IMG/VR virus record: IMGVR_UViG_3300017957_000065
Span: 1 to 25,677 of that record
Origin: a virus
Reading direction: 5' to 3' (one strand)
DNA: 25,677 bases
Under the pieces are notes generated by a model. The model ran no database searches and was not told the DNA's origin. It saw only the letters and a list, made by a program, of their open reading frames with translations. The first letter of the stretch is position 1; the number at the start of each line of letters is the position of its first letter. Of this stretch, positions 14,024 through 19,767 are shown piece by piece. The translations under genes were made by a program, and so were the position numbers.

Positions 14024-14050
14024 GTATAGAGAAAAAAAGAGAGAATCACT

Positions 14051-14206
14051 ATGGAACAAGGTATCAAAGATTATATCAAAGCGTGTGAAGAAAACATTGT
14101 CCGTTACAAAGCAATGGGTGATGATAAAGCGGTCAAAGCTGCTGAAGGTATGATCCGTGACTTCCAAGAAGCCTTAAAAGAAATCCAACTAATCCGTGAG
14201 GTGTAA
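14051..14206 (+). CDS. Small helical early protein
   Basis: A 51-residue protein: MEQGIKDYIKACEENIVRYKAMGDDKAVKAAEGMIRDFQEALKEIQLIREV. It is almost entirely amphipathic helix and probably forms a helical hairpin. A GAGAG lies 7 nt upstream, and the promoter at 13991-14019 is 32 nt upstream. The next gene starts 1 nt after its stop. Charge patterning and operon context support a real gene; function unknown. Confidence 0.7.
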   Translation: MEQGIKDYIKACEENIVRYKAMGDDKAVKAAEGMIRDFQEALKEIQLIREV

Positions 14207-14207
14207 A

Positions 14208-14420
14208 ATGATTATCACTCCCGAACTCAAAAACTTTATGAACACTCTCTGGACCGAAATCGGTACAGAGATCCCAGGCGAGGGTGTTATCACTAACGTC
14301 CGTGCAATGGCGGGCATCGATATTGAAATCACTGTCGACACTGGTGATGGTGATTTTAAACTTCTCAGTGGTCTAGAACTTTTTGAAAAAAATCCAAAAT
14401 TATTTCAAAAAAAGGCTTGA
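14208..14420 (+). CDS. Small early protein ending in a promoter
   Basis: A 70-residue protein (MIITPELKNFMNTLWTEIGTEIPGEGVITNVRAMAGIDIEITVDTGDGDFKLLSGLELFE...) that looks like a small beta-rich fold. The start is supported by a GAGGTG just upstream. The last dozen residues, KNPKLFQKKA, are encoded by the A-tract that forms the upstream element of the next promoter, and the stop TGA (14418-14420) is part of its -35 TTGACA. The natural C-terminus may therefore have been replaced when the promoter cassette arrived. Function unknown. Confidence 0.7.
   Translation: MIITPELKNFMNTLWTEIGTEIPGEGVITNVRAMAGIDIEITVDTGDGDFKLLSGLELFEKNPKLFQKKA
14380..14411 (+). repeat. Stem-loop upstream of an early promoter
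   Basis: TTTTTGAAA (14380-14388) and TTTCAAAAA (14403-14411) form a 9-bp inverted repeat immediately before the -35 box. It resembles the promoter-early stem-loop arrangement described in other T4-like phages. It lies within the 3' end of the preceding coding region. Confidence 0.5.
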
Positions 14421-14445
14421 CATTTGTTGCAAGAATCACTATATT
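14417..14445 (+). promoter_or_regulatory. Early sigma70-type promoter (cassette family)
   Basis: A perfect TTGACA (14417-14422), 17 nt, TATATT (14440-14445). The sequence from the -10 onward is identical for 19 nt to the promoter at 11150-11178. It serves the 14473-15447 operon. Confidence 0.85.
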
Positions 14446-14472
14446 AATAATGTAACAAAGAGAGGTTAACAC

Positions 14473-14733
14473 ATGTTTCGAATTCCTGAGTACTTCAAAA
14501 TGGATATGACCCTAGAAGATGCGTGGAAAACAATCCAAGGTATTGGTAAGGGTGATGCTCTTGCTGGTATGGAGTTTCTCGCCGACGAATGGGATGCGTA
14601 TGCCCGAGGTGATCAAGACGACTGTTACGATGGTGACAGTGATTGGTTTGAAAACTGGATCTATGAAGCGAACGCATACAACATTGTGTTCGAAGGAATG
14701 TCTAAATTGTTTGCGCCTAAGGAGACTGTATAA
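14473..14733 (+). CDS. Small acidic early protein
   Basis: An 86-residue acidic protein (MFRIPEYFKMDMTLEDAWKTIQGIGKGDALAGMEFLADEWDAYARGDQDDCYDGDSDWFENWIYEANAYNIVFEGMSKLF...). The DQDDCYDGDSD stretch is highly negatively charged. GAGAGG precedes the start. The stop overlaps the next ATG (TAATG). No family recognised; acidic early phage proteins often act by binding host proteins, which is only a class-level expectation. Confidence 0.75.
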   Translation: MFRIPEYFKMDMTLEDAWKTIQGIGKGDALAGMEFLADEWDAYARGDQDDCYDGDSDWFENWIYEANAYNIVFEGMSKLFAPKETV

Positions 14734-15161
14734 TGGCTTATATTTCACAAGACAAGAAAAAACAAATCGCACCTGCAATCAAATCTGTACTTAAAAAGTA
14801 TGGTATGAAAGGTACTATCGCAATCGATCATCACAGTTCTTTGGTTGTGAACTTGAAGTCTGGTGAACTTGATCTGATGGGTGCTGCACAGAAATACAAT
14901 GATTACTGTGCAGAATTTCGTGGGGAACAAAAACGCAATGTTGGTGGTAACATGCAGGTTAACACTTCTTGGGTTGAAGAGTGGATGAACCGTATTGGAG
15001 AAACCAAGATCGCAAACTTCTACTCAGAACTGATTGATGCGATGAAGTCTGGTGGTTGGTACAACAACTCTGACATCATGACTGATTACTTTGATATTGC
15101 GTACTACACTGATATCAATGTTGGTCGTTGGGATCGTGATTATGTATTGGAAACCAAATAA
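14733..15161 (+). CDS. Conserved phage protein (AYISQDKKKQIAPAIKSVLKKYGMKGTI family)
   Basis: A 142-residue protein beginning MAYISQDKKKQIAPAIKSVLKKYGMKGTIAIDHHSSLVVNLKSGELDL and ending WYNNSDIMTDYFDIAYYTDINVGRWDRDY. I recall near relatives in many T4-like and other large phages, annotated hypothetical. The pattern (basic N-terminal helix, HHSxLxVxxKSGxLD strand pair, C-terminal WxxSDxMTDYFDxxYY) looks like a conserved compact domain. It is coupled by a TAATG overlap to the preceding acidic gene. Function unknown to me. Confidence 0.85.
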   Translation: MAYISQDKKKQIAPAIKSVLKKYGMKGTIAIDHHSSLVVNLKSGELDLMGAAQKYNDYCAEFRGEQKRNVGGNMQVNTSWVEEWMNRIGETKIANFYSELIDAMKSGGWYNNSDIMTDYFDIAYYTDINVGRWDRDYVLETK

Positions 15162-15172
15162 GGATGTGGCCT

Positions 15173-15316
15173 ATGACACGAATATATCACGTATTACTAG
15201 ATGCGGAAGGCAATGAAGTCTTCCGTCACTGGAACAAACAAGATTGTTATCACTATCAGAACCACATTCGTCCTGATACTGTGTTACGAACTGTTCAAGA
15301 GGCGGTTGTAGTATGA
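15173..15316 (+). CDS. Small early protein (47 aa)
   Basis: MTRIYHVLLDAEGNEVFRHWNKQDCYHYQNHIRPDTVLRTVQEAVVV reads as a compact beta-hairpin-helix protein. It starts 11 nt after the previous stop, with GGATGTGG upstream as a weak ribosome site. Its TGA overlaps the next start (ATGATGG). The coding feel and tight operon spacing support it; function unknown. Confidence 0.65.
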   Translation: MTRIYHVLLDAEGNEVFRHWNKQDCYHYQNHIRPDTVLRTVQEAVVV

Positions 15317-15447
15317 TGGATATAATTATTATGAACCTTGTGTTCTGGCCTGTATGGATCATGATATGCATGTTACCTCAAAATATCGTGAGATACATAA
15401 TCGAAAATAATGAAATTTTTTTTGAAAATAATCAAAAAAAGGGTTGA
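15313..15447 (+). CDS. Small membrane protein ending in a promoter
   Basis: A 44-residue protein, MMDIIIMNLVFWPVWIMICMLP..., with one hydrophobic segment (about residues 3-21) followed by a polar tail ENNEIFFENNQKKG. The tail is encoded by the T-tract/A-tract stem-loop of the next promoter, and the stop TGA (15445-15447) lies inside its -35 TTGACA. It overlaps the previous gene by 4 nt. Plausible as a single-pass inner-membrane peptide; function unknown. Confidence 0.55.
   Translation: MMDIIIMNLVFWPVWIMICMLPQNIVRYIIENNEIFFENNQKKG
15417..15440 (+). repeat. Stem-loop upstream of an early promoter
   Basis: TTTTTTTGA (15417-15425) pairs with TCAAAAAAA (15432-15440) around a 6-nt loop, ending 3 nt before the -35 box. 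It is the same arrangement as at 14380-14411. Confidence 0.5.
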
Positions 15448-15472
15448 CATTTAAATCTGTTTGTAGTATATT
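15444..15472 (+). promoter_or_regulatory. Early sigma70-type promoter (cassette family)
   Basis: A perfect TTGACA (15444-15449), 17 nt, TATATT (15467-15472), 25 nt before the next start codon. It drives the 15498-16040 genes and probably the tRNA and endolysin. Confidence 0.85.
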
Positions 15473-15497
15473 TACTACATGATTTGGGAGATTAGTT

Positions 15498-15662
15498 ATG
15501 AATGACATCGCACACGATATTGAGGTTTTAGAAAACCTTGTGATTGCAATGAATGAAGGCGCAACTGATGAAAAACGCATGGCGCTTTGGTCAGTAGAAA
15601 AACTTCTACTAGAAAAGAAAGATGCACTTTTGAACTTTGAAATGGAGAATGCAAATGCCTAA
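15498..15662 (+). CDS. Small helical early protein (54 aa)
   Basis: MNDIAHDIEVLENLVIAMNEGATDEKRMALWSVEKLLLEKKDALLNFEMENANA is a two-helix protein with a charged surface. GGGAG 7 nt upstream supports the start, which is the first gene behind the 15444 promoter. The stop overlaps the next gene's start by 8 nt. Function unknown. Confidence 0.7.
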   Translation: MNDIAHDIEVLENLVIAMNEGATDEKRMALWSVEKLLLEKKDALLNFEMENANA

Positions 15663-15873
15663 GTCAAAACAAATGAATATCGAAGACATGTTTGACGATG
15701 AAACACTTGACGCAATGGATGACGCTGCAGGTGTTGATCGGTTAACTGAAGACGACGATTTCACTCTCTACTATGACCTTGGTAGTGAAGCACAAGGTTG
15801 GAGCAAACCTAGTCTTGAAGACTATGGGTTAGATAGTCACGCCTTTTCAACAGGTGGTCTAGACTTCGACTAA
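15655..15873 (+). CDS. Small acidic early protein
   Basis: A 72-residue acidic protein, MPKSKQMNIEDMFDDETLDAMDDAAGVDRLTEDDDFTLYYDLGSEAQGWSKPSLEDYGLDSHAFSTGGLDFD. The ATG at 15655 is chosen because a GGAG lies 7 nt upstream; an in-frame ATG at 15649 is too close to it. No recognised family. The N-terminal basic patch followed by a highly acidic body could suit protein-protein interaction. Confidence 0.7.
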   Translation: MPKSKQMNIEDMFDDETLDAMDDAAGVDRLTEDDDFTLYYDLGSEAQGWSKPSLEDYGLDSHAFSTGGLDFD

Positions 15874-15878
15874 ATATC

Positions 15879-16040
15879 ATGGAATGGGTTATCGCTTTTT
15901 TCATTATCTTTGTGGTAATGATAATCTGTTTTTCCCTGTTGCGATTTGCAATCGGTTTTTTGTCATGGTCATGGCGAAACTCATTCCTGATACTAATAAT
16001 TTTAACAGTTTTAATTCTCTCCTTAGCTCAGTTGGATTAG
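15879..16040 (+). CDS. Putative small two-pass membrane protein overlapping tRNA-Arg
   Basis: A 53-residue frame, MEWVIAFFIIFVVMIICFSLLRFAIGFLSWSWRNSFLILIILTVLILSLAQLD, with two strongly hydrophobic segments (about 4-25 and 35-50) separated by a short WSWRN turn. It starts 5 nt after the previous stop, but without a clear Shine-Dalgarno. Its last 24 nt lie inside the tRNA gene. A length and topology like a small holin or membrane effector, and placement just before the endolysin, make a lysis role possible, but sequence evidence for that is lacking. Confidence 0.5.
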   Translation: MEWVIAFFIIFVVMIICFSLLRFAIGFLSWSWRNSFLILIILTVLILSLAQLD

Positions 16041-16094
16041 AGCAACAGCCTTCTAAGCTGTGGGTCGTAGGTTCGAGTCCTACAGGGGAGGCCA
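16017..16094 (+). tRNA. tRNA-Arg (anticodon UCU)
   Basis: A full cloverleaf can be drawn: acceptor CTCTCCT/AGGGGAG (one G-U pair), D-arm GCTC/GAGC, anticodon stem ACAGC/GCTGT with loop CTTCTAA (anticodon TCT at 16052-16054), variable loop GGGTC, T-arm GTAGG-TTCGAGT-CCTAC, discriminator G and an encoded CCA. It reads AGA/AGG, codons favoured in A+T-rich phage genomes. It lies between the early cluster and the endolysin on the same strand. Confidence 0.95.
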
Positions 16095-16113
16095 AATAAG
16101 AGGAAAAAAATCC

Positions 16114-16992
16114 ATGTCATTTGATTTTGAATTTACGAAAGATCATCTTGCAGAGATCATTGATGCTAATCCAGATGATTGGTACGATGCACTATGTGAG
16201 ATGCTACCGAAATATGGTATTACAACAGAACGTAGAGTTGCGCACTTCTTATCACAATGTGCACATGAATCTGGTGGTTTTAGAAAACTAGAAGAAAACC
16301 TTAATTATTCTGCAAAAGCACTTCGTGCAGTCTTTGGTCGTTACTTTGGTGAACCACCAAAACGTGATGCAGATGAATATCATCGTCAACCAGAGATGAT
16401 TGCGAACTATGTCTATATGGATGAATTTCGTAAATACAAAATGGGGAACGTAAATGAAGGTGACGGTTGGTTGTTCCGTGGCAGAGGCCTAAAACAACTT
16501 ACAGGACGTGAAAACTACACACGCTTTGGTGAAAGTGTAGACATGACAGCAGAAGAAGCAGCAGAATATGTTGCAACACCTGCAGGCGCAATTGAATCTG
16601 CATGTTGGTTCTGGGATGCAAATAATCTAAACGACATTGCAGATGGTGATGATGTTAAGAAGATGACAAAGAAAATCAACGGTGGTACGATTGGTCTAGA
16701 AGATCGTCAATACCGTTATGCTCATGCAATGAAAGTATTGGGTCAAGATGCTGACATCCATCAAGTAGACGAAGAAGATGATGATGACGATATCCTAGAT
16801 GATATCGGTGTATTGCGCAAAGGTTCACGTGGTCAAGGCGTAGAAGCAATGCAAACTGCATTGGGTATCACTCCTGCAGACGGTATCTTTGGAAGAGGTA
16901 CAGAAGCAGCGCTAAAAAAATGGCAAAAAGAAAATGATCTCGTTGCAGATGGTATTGCAGGACCTGCGACATTCGAAAAGATGTTCCACTAA
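16114..16992 (+). CDS. Endolysin: GH19 glycosidase with C-terminal peptidoglycan-binding domain
   Basis: A 292-residue lysin. The N-terminal about 200 residues are a GH19 chitinase/lysozyme fold: FLSQCAHESGGFRKLEENLNYSAKAL (catalytic Glu52 in HES and Glu61), then LFRGRGLKQLTGRENYTRFG and ESACWFWDANNLNDIAD. An acidic Asp-rich linker (about 214-226) joins a PG_binding_1 repeat, LRKGSRGQGVEAMQTAL...DGIFGRGTEAALKKWQ. It hydrolyses the glycan strands of peptidoglycan at lysis. There is no signal peptide, so export needs a holin, perhaps the small membrane protein at 15879-16040. The ATG at 16114 follows AAGAGGAA; the longer in-frame extension runs into the tRNA and is rejected. Confidence 0.95.
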   Translation: MSFDFEFTKDHLAEIIDANPDDWYDALCEMLPKYGITTERRVAHFLSQCAHESGGFRKLEENLNYSAKALRAVFGRYFGEPPKRDADEYHRQPEMIANYVYMDEFRKYKMGNVNEGDGWLFRGRGLKQLTGRENYTRFGESVDMTAEEAAEYVATPAGAIESACWFWDANNLNDIADGDDVKKMTKKINGGTIGLEDRQYRYAHAMKVLGQDADIHQVDEEDDDDDILDDIGVLRKGSRGQGVEAMQTALGITPADGIFGRGTEAALKKWQKENDLVADGIAGPATFEKMFH

Positions 16993-17009
16993 AAAAGAAC
17001 TTTTTTGTT

Positions 17010-17288
17010 ATGATGAAACAATGGCGAATGGATATTAAACCAAAATGCGAGGGCGGATGCGAACTCTTTGTAACTTCAAGAGGGACTGTCCGTCCTTGCT
17101 TTTGGATTAGTGAAGCCAGTGAAGAAAAAAAGATTTTTGATGATAGTGATAATTGGAACTTAGATAAGACTTCAATGGATGAAATTGTAAACGTGCATCT
17201 TAAAAAATTTGTAGATGATATTAAGTTAAACCCTTTCAATGGTCTGAAGGTTTGTTTTTATGAATGCACGGAAAAATATAAAGATTGA
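17010..17288 (+). CDS. Stand-alone SPASM-like Fe-S domain protein
   Basis: A 92-residue protein. MDIKPKCEGGCELFVTSRGTVRPCFW, then NLDKTSMDEIVNVHLKKFVDDI and finally VCFYECTE, together resemble the SPASM/twitch auxiliary domain found at the C-terminus of radical SAM maturases (IxPxC...yvxxxGxvxPCC..., an xxSxxEI helix, terminal CxxxC). Here it is a separate gene preceding a short radical SAM gene, with a 29-nt overlap. Cysteines at about residues 13, 17, 30, 81 and 85 could ligate an auxiliary cluster. The start is uncertain: there are two adjacent ATGs at 17010/17013 with a poor ribosome site, and a third ATG at residue 7. Confidence 0.6.
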   Translation: MMKQWRMDIKPKCEGGCELFVTSRGTVRPCFWISEASEEKKIFDDSDNWNLDKTSMDEIVNVHLKKFVDDIKLNPFNGLKVCFYECTEKYKD

Positions 17289-17883
17289 ACTCACATCAAA
17301 GTGTTTTCAAGGATGTTTTAAATGTCCTAGAACTTTGTTGATGGGACAATATGACGTGTTGGATTTGCCAATAAAACATATCCGAACCATTATAAATAAC
17401 AAACCAGATAGAATAGTATTGATGGGAAATTTAGGAGATCCTATCTATCATTCGCAGTTTCCAGAAATTGTAGAAATGATTAATAGGAGTTCAATACCAT
17501 TTTCAATCTATACGGTTGGATCTGGATATAATGAAGAATGGTGGCGAAACATATATACCGTATCTACAAACGAAGATAATAGATTTGTTTTCGATGTAGA
17601 TGGACTTCAAGACACTGCAGGAACATACAGAAAGGGATTGTCCTTTGACCAATCCTTTACTGCTATGTGTGTTGGTGCATCAATGGGAAAATCTATTAGA
17701 TGGAGTTTTCCAGTTTTGAAACACAACCAACACCAAGTAGAAGAAGCTTGTCATCTTGCAAAAGAATTTGGAATACGTTTAGAAATAAACTATTCTGAAA
17801 GATGGGATACTAATGACCCGTGGAAACCAACAATCTCTAAAAAAGAGGTTGACAATGCATTGTTAAAATGTTATACTATTTAA
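17260..17883 (+). CDS. Short radical SAM protein
   Basis: A 207-residue protein with the radical SAM cluster motif CFQGCFKC (spacing CxxxCxxC) in IKIELTSKCFQGCFKCPR near residue 15. A GNLGDP-like block (VLMGNLGDPIYHSQF) corresponds to the GGEP SAM-binding motif, and later strands (FVFDVDGL, IRWSFPVL, IRLEINYSERW) complete a partial TIM barrel. Radical SAM enzymes usually have 250 or more residues, so this is a compact form. It lacks its own SPASM domain, and the gene directly upstream supplies something like one. Substrate unknown. The promoter for proX lies in its last 35 nt. Confidence 0.85.
   Translation: MNARKNIKIELTSKCFQGCFKCPRTLLMGQYDVLDLPIKHIRTIINNKPDRIVLMGNLGDPIYHSQFPEIVEMINRSSIPFSIYTVGSGYNEEWWRNIYTVSTNEDNRFVFDVDGLQDTAGTYRKGLSFDQSFTAMCVGASMGKSIRWSFPVLKHNQHQVEEACHLAKEFGIRLEINYSERWDTNDPWKPTISKKEVDNALLKCYTI
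17849..17877 (+). promoter_or_regulatory. Sigma70-type promoter for proX-proW-AKR
   Basis: A perfect TTGACA (17849-17854), 17 nt, TATACT (17872-17877), inside the 3' end of the radical SAM gene and 39 nt before the proX ATG. An AAAGGA ribosome site follows. The transporter operon can thus be transcribed independently. Confidence 0.8.
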
Positions 17884-17915
17884 GTTATGTCATAATTATG
17901 AAAGGATGAACATAC

Positions 17916-18911
17916 ATGAAAAAAACTTTGGTTACTCTCGCTGCAGCGGCAGCAACCTTTGGTTTCGTCACAACCGCTAGCGCAAGCGATTGTGGTGATG
18001 TCACAATGGCAGGACTAGGATGGGGCTCTGCATCCATCTTGGGTGAAATTGATAAACTAGTCCTTGAAGAAGGATTTGATTGCAAAGTCACCATGATCCC
18101 AGGCGGGACAGTTCCTTCGTTCACTTCTATGGTTGAACAGTCTCAACCAGATATTATGGGTGAATTGTGGCCAAACGCTGCAGGCATCGATCTATATAAT
18201 GCCGCACTGGCAGATGGTCGTATGACTGAATCCGCAGCACAATCACCAATTGGTGGTGTTGCAGAAGGATGGTATATCCATCCAAACATTCTGGAAACGA
18301 ACCCAGAACTGACTACACTAGAAGCAGTTTTGGCACGTCCAGATCTTTTCCCACATCCTGATGATGCGAGCAAGGGTGGTTTTGTAACCTGCCCGCCAGG
18401 CTCTGGTTGTCAGATTTCAAATGCGAATTTGTTCAACGCATTTGACATGGAAGCAAAAGGTTGGAAGATGATCGAACCTGGCTCATATGCTGCAGAAGAT
18501 GCAACTATCAGTCGTGCCCATGACCGTGGCGAACCATGGTTCGGATACTACTCTGCACCAACCGCATTTGTAGGTAAGTATGACCTACGTGTGCTTGATT
18601 GGGGCGTAGATTTCGCAGGACAAGAAAACTGGAATTGTATTACAAAACCAGATTGTCCAAATCCACAACCATCCTCTTGGACATCTTCATTTGTGCGTAC
18701 AGTCGTAACAGATGAATTTGCTGCCTCAGGTAGTGCAGAAGTGCAAGACTATCTTGCCGCACGTGTGATCCCTGGCCCAGTGATGAACTCACTATTGGGT
18801 TACATGGATGACAACCAAGCAGCACCAGATGAAGTAGCAGAATACTTTGTAGAAAACTACGACATGTGGAAAGATTGGGTTTCAGAAGACGTAGCAGCGA
18901 AACTACAATAA
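17916..18911 (+). CDS. proX: ProX-like glycine betaine/proline ABC transporter substrate-binding protein
   Basis: A 331-residue periplasmic binding protein of the OpuAC/ProX family. A Sec signal peptide (MKKTLVTLAAAAATFGFVTTASA) precedes CGDVTMAGLGWGSASILGEIDKLVLEEGFDCKVTMIPGG, followed by QPDIMGELWPN, EGWYIHP and EPWFGYYSAPTAFVGKYDL. The Trp/Tyr residues in the last three blocks are of the kind that form the aromatic cage for quaternary amines. Paired cysteines (e.g. in CPPGSGC) may form disulphides. Family function is binding glycine betaine, proline betaine or similar osmolytes and handing them to ProW. It has its own promoter and is followed after 4 nt by proW. In a phage it is a rare host-derived metabolic gene, presumably raising uptake of a compatible solute or of carbon/nitrogen during infection. 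Confidence 0.92.
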   Translation: MKKTLVTLAAAAATFGFVTTASASDCGDVTMAGLGWGSASILGEIDKLVLEEGFDCKVTMIPGGTVPSFTSMVEQSQPDIMGELWPNAAGIDLYNAALADGRMTESAAQSPIGGVAEGWYIHPNILETNPELTTLEAVLARPDLFPHPDDASKGGFVTCPPGSGCQISNANLFNAFDMEAKGWKMIEPGSYAAEDATISRAHDRGEPWFGYYSAPTAFVGKYDLRVLDWGVDFAGQENWNCITKPDCPNPQPSSWTSSFVRTVVTDEFAASGSAEVQDYLAARVIPGPVMNSLLGYMDDNQAAPDEVAEYFVENYDMWKDWVSEDVAAKLQ

Positions 18912-18915
18912 ACCC

Positions 18916-19767
18916 ATGATCGATCTCTTTGAGTTCCCAGAACTACATCGGAGCACGATACGGACTATTAAAAAGTCCATTGACAACTCCTTCAGAGAAT
19001 TTTCTCGTAGTTATGGGGACTCAATAGAGGTCATATTCTACCCACTCAAAACTTTCATGAATTGGGTAGAGTTTACATTAGTAAACGCACCATGGCCCTT
19101 GACAATGATTCTTCTTGTCGGGGCCATTTTTTATCTTACTAAAGACAAAATACTCTGTGCAGGTTCTATCCTGTACATGATTTTTATTGGAGTATTTGGT
19201 CTGTGGGAAGATACGATGTACACTTTAAGTCTTGTGTTAACTTCTGGACTTCTGAGTGTGATGATCGGTATCCCATTTGGTATTTGGATGTCACGAAGTG
19301 ATCGTGTACAAAGGTTTACCAACCCTGTGTTAGATGTAATGCAGACAATCCCTATCTTTGTCTACTTAATCCCTGTTGTTATGTTGTTTGGTCTAGGTAA
19401 GATCCCAGGCGTGATTGCAATGACAATCTATGCAGTGCCACCTATTATTCGTTTAACAAACTTAGGACTTCGTCAAGTTGGTATTGGTATGATTGAAGCT
19501 GCCCTGAGTATGGGGATGAGACCACGTCAAATTCTTTGGACAATTGAACTACCTCTCGCAAAGAAGTCAATCCTTGCAGGTGCAAACCAGACAACTATGA
19601 TGGCGATTTCAATGGTTGTGATCGCAAGTATGATTGGTGTTCAAGGTTTGGGTGTGCCTGTTTTACAGGCAGTACAAAATCAATATATTGGTAGTGGCAT
19701 CATTAGTGGAACTGCAATCGTAGGGCTTGCAATCATATTAGATAGGGTTATTCAGAATGCAAAATAA
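18916..19767 (+). CDS. proW: ProW-like glycine betaine/proline ABC transporter permease
   Basis: A 283-residue inner-membrane permease with about six hydrophobic segments and the EAA loop EAALSMGMRPRQILWTIELPLAKKSILAG, which contacts the ATPase. The region SGLLSVMIGIPFGIWMSRSD and the end GTAIVGLAIILDRV are typical of ProW/OpuAB. It is shorter than E. coli ProW (354 aa) because the N-terminal extension is reduced; the conserved core appears whole. No ProV ATPase gene is seen in this window, so the permease would need the host ATPase or one encoded elsewhere. Weak ribosome site, 4 nt from proX, so probably coupled. It overlaps the reductase gene by 11 nt. Confidence 0.93.
   Translation: MIDLFEFPELHRSTIRTIKKSIDNSFREFSRSYGDSIEVIFYPLKTFMNWVEFTLVNAPWPLTMILLVGAIFYLTKDKILCAGSILYMIFIGVFGLWEDTMYTLSLVLTSGLLSVMIGIPFGIWMSRSDRVQRFTNPVLDVMQTIPIFVYLIPVVMLFGLGKIPGVIAMTIYAVPPIIRLTNLGLRQVGIGMIEAALSMGMRPRQILWTIELPLAKKSILAGANQTTMMAISMVVIASMIGVQGLGVPVLQAVQNQYIGSGIISGTAIVGLAIILDRVIQNAK

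Noticed and set aside
16060-16113. N-terminal extension of the endolysin into the tRNA
   Set aside because: The added 18 residues are translated tRNA sequence; the ATG at 16114 has a good ribosome site and begins the GH19 domain directly.
16992-17007. AAAAAAG/CTTTTTT repeat after the endolysin as a terminator
   Set aside because: The stem is A/T-only apart from one pair and has a 2-nt loop; too weak to call, although a transcript end is plausible there.
17391-17398. TATAAATA on the plus strand, an apparent late promoter
   Set aside because: It lies in the middle of the radical SAM gene with no start codon at a suitable distance and no gene beginning soon after; one chance match in an A+T-rich window is expected.
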